Source: Gadus chalcogrammus
Lineage: Eukaryota > Chordata > Actinopteri > Gadiformes > Gadidae
DNA length: 64,000 bases
Assembly: GCF_026213295.1 (NCBI RefSeq)
Contig: NC_079412.1
Span: forward strand, 857,656 to 921,655
Direction of reading: 5' to 3'
Shown: one piece after another, positions 59,483 through 64,000 of the stretch
How the letters are laid out: every line of letters starts with the position of its first letter
Numbering within the stretch: position 1 is the stretch's first letter
Notes under the pieces: model-generated
Databases searched by the model: none
What the model saw: the letters and a program-made list of their open reading frames with translations, nothing else
What the model was told of the DNA's origin: nothing
Position numbers and translations under genes: made by a program

Positions 59483-59835
59483 TGTTGGAATAAACCCCCC
59501 ATAGGAGCAGGAAGCTACGGGGTTAATGCGTGCCGACCTCAGACTGGTGTCCTAAATTATTTTTGTTGATAATTTGGTTAGACAAACTCATGATTGATTG
59601 TGGGCGGAAACCTCGAAAAAAGAAACTGCTGTGTGTGTGTGTGAATAAAAAAGACGCTGGAGTTTGTGAACCACAGTGTCTTTGCAAACCTACTCGGCTG
59701 TTATCGTTGATGTTTTTTTTTAAACGATAAAGTCTTCTGTCAATACAAGTCTTTTGTCAAATCGGACCCCTCGATTTCTTTTACTCTCTCTTAAATTAGT
59801 CGAAGTGTTTTATATCTCGGTTAAAATCTACGACA
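59483..59835 (+). repeat. Probable 5' LTR of retrovirus C
   Basis: Starts TGTTGGAATAAACCCCCCAT and includes AATAAAAAAGACGCTGG. It is followed near 59838 by TTCGCGTCACGAACAGGAT, a likely primer binding site. The second LTR is outside the window, so the borders are estimates. Confidence 0.5.
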
Positions 59836-61392
59836 AAATTCGCGTCACGAACAGGATGAAATAGGGACTCGCCAGCTGCCGGGCCGGAGGACGGGACGCG
59901 AGCGGATCATACGACCAGAGCTCAAGGGTAAGTTGTCTTGCCATATATAGGATAGAGTCGTTTGATCTGTTCTTGCCCCGTCTGAACGCTGAGCAGCAGG
60001 TAAAGTGTCTCTTCGATCAAACGAACCAAAATTATAGATAATGAGCGAGAGAGAGATAGGGGAGCTCCGGAAGAGCTTGACGTGCGCGTGCACATAGGCC
60101 ATACGCGCTCTGTGGTTTTAAAATAACCAAGACGCTTTGTGGCTCCCATTTGATACGAGTTGTTGTTATTGGTGTTTTGGTGTTTTGTTTAAGTAGGCCT
60201 AGTATAAAGTCCTGTGGCTATATTCTAGAGTAATGAATTAGTGGGAAAGTTCCAATAGGACAGTGCAGGTCCGCAGGTCAATTGAAGTACCTGTTGGATG
60301 TCTGAGAGTATCCCAGAGAGCTGGGTTGGAATTCATTGCCGTCGATGAATTCATTTTTATTTGAGAAGAGCTTCCTTGGGATGCCGACTAGTGAATTTTC
60401 AATTCTTTGCTTGGACCAGTTGAACTGCAGTTCCCTCTCCATGCGGGGGGGATTTCTAATTCCGATCTTGGCATCTTGAGAAAACGGGCTTCTCGCACTT
60501 TTGAATAGATAGGTTTCTTGGTTGGGGTACCGTATGAGTTGGTATTTTGAGGAGTTTCTTGTTTGTTGTTGATCTGGTCGAGTGTTTATGTGTTCAACCA
60601 TTATTTTGAAGGAATAGGCTAGTTGTTTGAAGCATCGTTTGAATGAGTTCAATGCCCTAAACGTGATTTGATTGAGCTGCAGATATCGGATCTGGAGGTG
60701 GGGCCAATCTTTAATTCTGATCTTGGTGCTTTGTGGCAATAGGTTCTTGTTCGAAATTCTGGTTGATTGATTATCCATCCGACTGTTCATGTTTTAAATC
60801 AAAAGGCCAGTTTCTACGCTCGGTCAACCTTTTATTTGTAATGAACTACAAAAATTCGGACATTTTTCAATATACTATTACAATTTTTATAAATCTGTTT
60901 ATTTCTGTATTCAAGCCGCGGTATGATTAAGTTACCTCGGAGACTTGTACGCCCCGTTTTCTTTTTAGTTGATTCTGTCATAAATAAATTAGGCGGACAG
61001 AGAATAGTCAATTTGTTTGAAGTAATTGATAATCATAAATAAATTAGACGGATAGAGAATAGTTAATAGTTAAGTAATGAATAAATGTGTAAACCTTCTT
61101 TGACTTAAACATTATCGCACTGACTCTAACTGCATGCGCACGGAGAAACAGCGGGGACGAGAAAACAGCGGGGACGAGCAAAGCAGGGGCCTGCAGTAGC
61201 AGGGTTAAAAATAGAAAACAGGGTGGGGGCCACATTCCAATCTTAGGGAAGGAGATAAACGCCGGGGAAAGGTGCACATCTGCAGCCTTAGAGATAAAGA
61301 AAGTACATCTAAATTAACGAGTAAAATAAACGTAATAGATTGTATTAATAAATAGTGTATTTTGAAATAAATAAATAGAGTAATAATTTAAA
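59836..61392 (+). other. Retrovirus C leader, no gene recognised
   Basis: Contains a partial duplication (ATAAATTAGGCGGACAGAGA near 60983 and ATAAATTAGACGGATAGAGA near 61038). The open frame on the minus strand at 60278-60790 is not supported by any motif. Confidence 0.4.
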
Positions 61393-61833
61393 ATGGCAAA
61401 ATGGCAGATTTTGAGTAGAGACCGTATATTGCTTAAAGGTGAGATTAAAAAATCTCTGAGAAATAGGAGGAAAGAACAGAAGGATCAGGCACTATATGGC
61501 CCATGGGAGGGACTTTTTGATCCAATAGTGTGTAGGGACATGGAGGTAACAATCCAATTAAATTCAATTTTATTAATAATAAGAAATTACAAAGCTAACA
61601 GAAGCGGAAAACAACTTTACCTTTTCCTTTGTTCTGAATTTGGTATGTGTGTGTATACTTGGTGTACGCGTATGTATGTATGTGTGTGTGTGTGTGTGTG
61701 GTTGGTAGTGTGTCCTAAAAGTGAATCCTGGTGGGCCAGGTCATTAGATTCGGATGAAGTTGTCATGTGTTACAGCTCCAAAGATGACAATCTGAGAATT
61801 CTTATTTTAAGGTGTATATATGTGAGCGAGTGA
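61393..61833 (+). CDS. Hypothetical protein, possible start of retrovirus C gag
   Basis: 146 codons from ATG (MAKWQILSRDRILLKGEIKK). Basic N-terminus, then a GT-encoded valine run and SESWWARSLDSDEVVMCYS. Its place after an LTR and leader suits a gag or accessory start. No family recognised. Confidence 0.3.
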   Translation: MAKWQILSRDRILLKGEIKKSLRNRRKEQKDQALYGPWEGLFDPIVCRDMEVTIQLNSILLIIRNYKANRSGKQLYLFLCSEFGMCVYTWCTRMYVCVCVCVWLVVCPKSESWWARSLDSDEVVMCYSSKDDNLRILILRCIYVSE

Positions 61834-63164
61834 GTGAGGAGTGAGTGAGTGAGTGAGTGAGAAAGTGTTAGCATTGAGTTGAGTTAGAGGGGTCAGATGA
61901 AGTGAATTGTGAAGAGTGAGACAGAGAAGAAGAAGAAGAAGAAGAAGAAGAAGAAGAAGGAAAGAGGAAGAGTGTGTGGATTGGCAACGAGAAGTGACGA
62001 TGAGATTGGAGAAGGCTTTCCGGTTAGAATTTTCTTTCGGGAGTATCTTTTGATGGCCTTTTGAGATTAATAATCTAGTTTTGGAGTGTGTCCAAAAACG
62101 AATAAACCAGAAAGGAAAGGAAAGGATTACTGAAAGTGAAAATGGTTATGGAGACTTGTGAAAGCAAAGGAAGTAGGTAAAGAGAGGTAGAGAGAGAGGT
62201 AAAGAGAGGTAGAGAGAGAGAGAGAGAAGGAACGTAAGTAAGGAAAAAACGCCGGTGGGGGCTGGACAGAGAGACAACAGAGAGAAAGAGAATGAATTTG
62301 CATTGTACTGGATAAATTATTTGTGCGCTTGGATGTGCTCTGTAATTGGTCCCTGAATGTAACCTATGTCCACTGTTTTAGAAAAAACGTAGAACCACCA
62401 CTGGGATTGGTGATTCTGTGGTTCTTGGAGACTCTCCATCGCGTCGAAGCGCCATGTGGTATAGATCATTACATCTTGGTACACAGAGCACTGGTGAAAC
62501 ACTGTGTTGGTTAAGAGGGAGACAGTATGTTTGGTAAGGGAGTGGATTGAGAGGATTCTGGATGTGATGAGTTTAATGTAAAGGACACTGAGAGAGGGAT
62601 GGTAGGGCCCAACCCAGAGGTGATAAATCAGGGGAGAGCCCAGTATTGAAGTATTAGAGCTACATGTTAATCACAAGATTTAAGGGTAATTATCTAGACT
62701 CCATAAAACATAAGCAATTAGCGTTAAAAGTTGTCTGCACACCACACTCCACAGGAGTCAAGGGGTTCAATGGCGCCAGGGCAAACACAGTTGCACTCAT
62801 CAAAAGAGGAGCTGACCCAACCCATTGACTCTGCAGGAGCGCGGTGGATAGGTGGATGTTGTTTTGGTGCTTGGACCTGATGAGGTCTAGGTGCCAAGAT
62901 AACAACACAAATAAAATATTTCCTTTGAGATTACGATAGTAACAGACAATTTATTAAAAGTGATCTTATAATTTAGAAAAAACAATCGGCAATACTTAAA
63001 ATTAGACCAAATAAGTACGATAAAACGTTATCCAAATTTCTAATTCAGGCTATCCACAATGACAAATGTCATTTAAAATAAAATAAGAAAGGATGTGTGT
63101 GTGAGCCTGTTCTCGTGTGTGTGTGTCAGGGTAGGGGAGGGTAGGGGAGAATCCTCTCCTACCC
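61834..63164 (+). other. Retrovirus C internal region, no intact gene
   Basis: GAGT repeats at 61830-61860, a (GAA)n run at 61927-61960 and GAGA-rich repeats at 62180-62290. No supportable reading frame. Confidence 0.5.
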
Positions 63165-64000
63165 TGATGTGTATCTATTACGCACACACTTGGCTGCATA
63201 GGGCAGATGTGGCTGAAGACTGTCTCCATCCCTCCACTCTGCGATCTATACCACCATATGGGTGGGGATTGATTTTATCCCAGGTACGGCATCCTGCAAT
63301 AAGCCAGTATGGAAGGCTGGTTAGCCAACGACGGGTAAGATCCCACCTTGAAGCTCGGGACAACCTAAAACAGGCACAGTCACGATTACTTGGCAGAGTC
63401 ACTGTGAGCATTGGCTCACTTGATCATGAAGTGACGAACTGCAACCATCATAGGAAGAGCCAGCTGATGAAAGGTTGAGGGGGAACAGGAGTCAGATATG
63501 TCAGCTCTGGCAGCAGAGGTGGTCTTGGAACGGGGCATGTCGCGTTTTATTTTATTTTTCCTTTGTGGTATAGAAGCCCACTAACGCATGTACGTTTTTC
63601 GGTTTAGTGCATGACTTTGGAACAGCGTGGTTTCAGGCGGCTGATGGTAAACCCACCCATATTGGGCTTTGGTTTTGGACATACTGGTTTCGATTTCCCT
63701 TCCCAAAAGATTGGTTTCAGTTTGCTGATGGTTAAGGTTAGACGTTTCGACGTTGGTTGTACCAACGGCGTTCTTAGATTTGCTTATCATTTAATGCGCA
63801 TGGTTTTGGCCATTGCGCAAGGGGGGAGGTATTGAGGAGAATTAGAAAAAAAATAGAAAACAAGGTTTTTCTTCACCGTACCTGCAAACAATGATTGACA
63901 TCCAGCTAAATGAGTGTGAAATATTTGAAAAAACAATGTTCAGCAGATGGGTAGAAGCAGTCCCATCAAAAGACCAAAGTGCGGCTACAGTAATCAAGTT
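63165..64000 (+). repeat. Retroviral segment shared with 47330-48230
   Basis: Same order as in retrovirus B: CACACTTGGCTGCATAGGGC, the 74-codon frame at 63611-63835, then the start of integrase (RWVEAVPSKDQSAATVIK) at the window edge. Small indels separate the copies (for example TATATATA and AAT repeats only in B). Confidence 0.88.

Noticed and set aside
60278..60790. 170-codon minus-strand frame
   Set aside because: It lies antisense in a probable retroviral leader, with biased Asn/Gln/Arg composition and no motif.

Overview
The window is eukaryotic, animal and most probably teleost fish DNA. Evidence: long (GT/CA)n tracts, introns with GT/AG borders, vertebrate-type poly(A) signals, a tRNA-Ser(AGA) relic, and a dense mix of element families typical of fish (Merlin, hAT, Tc1, Polinton/Maverick, copia, gypsy, endogenous retroviruses). 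I cannot name the species. Almost nothing here is an ordinary single-copy host gene.

Layout. (1) 1-781 is the last exon of a multicopy fish gene family (zinc-ribbon C-terminus, DUF6729-associated); a second, broken copy of the same family lies on the same strand at about 53.4-59.4 kb. (2) Between them sits a Polinton/Maverick (adintovirus-like integrated DNA virus), probably bounded by inverted repeats at 2299-2480 and 52085-52310. Its own parts add up to only about 12 kb; the remaining 38 kb is later insertions. Rightward genes run from 11.9 kb (protein-primed DNA polymerase B, packaging ATPase, a small basic protein, one unknown) and leftward genes run from 52.0 kb down to 35.55 kb (unknowns, integrase stub, penton-like protein, small virion-type protein, major capsid protein, adenovirus-type protease). 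The two sets converge near 35.5 kb. All but a few genes are broken.

(3) Insertions into the Polinton: a block at 2.5-11.7 kb with a Merlin (IS1595-like) transposase and a divergent CCDC106-like coiled-coil gene between 240-bp inverted repeats; a hAT at 14973-32525 (8-bp duplication CTCTATTG) that splits the polymerase just before its motif C; a MITE at 33952-34492; an autonomous-type hAT at 39916-42672 (duplication GTGTTGAT); and a hAT at 43832-51962 (duplication GTATCTTC) that is itself split by a full-length endogenous retrovirus with apparently identical 743-bp LTRs (43840-51273).

(4) The hAT at 14973-32525 holds its own nest: a 6.1-kb element with about 95-bp inverted repeats encoding a large unclassified protein (zinc fingers, DDE/H-like region, FEN1/PIN-like nuclease region, CXC domain), and a copia element (22020-32372, 5-bp duplication ATGAT) that contains part of a gypsy element, which borders a gamma-type retrovirus (26325-31395).

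(5) 59.5-64 kb is another LTR-retrovirus region, sharing a segment with the retrovirus at 47.3-48.3 kb and running off the window edge. The most novel item is the element at 15270-21363; the most informative structure is the multi-level nesting, with target-site duplications that allow the insertion order to be read.
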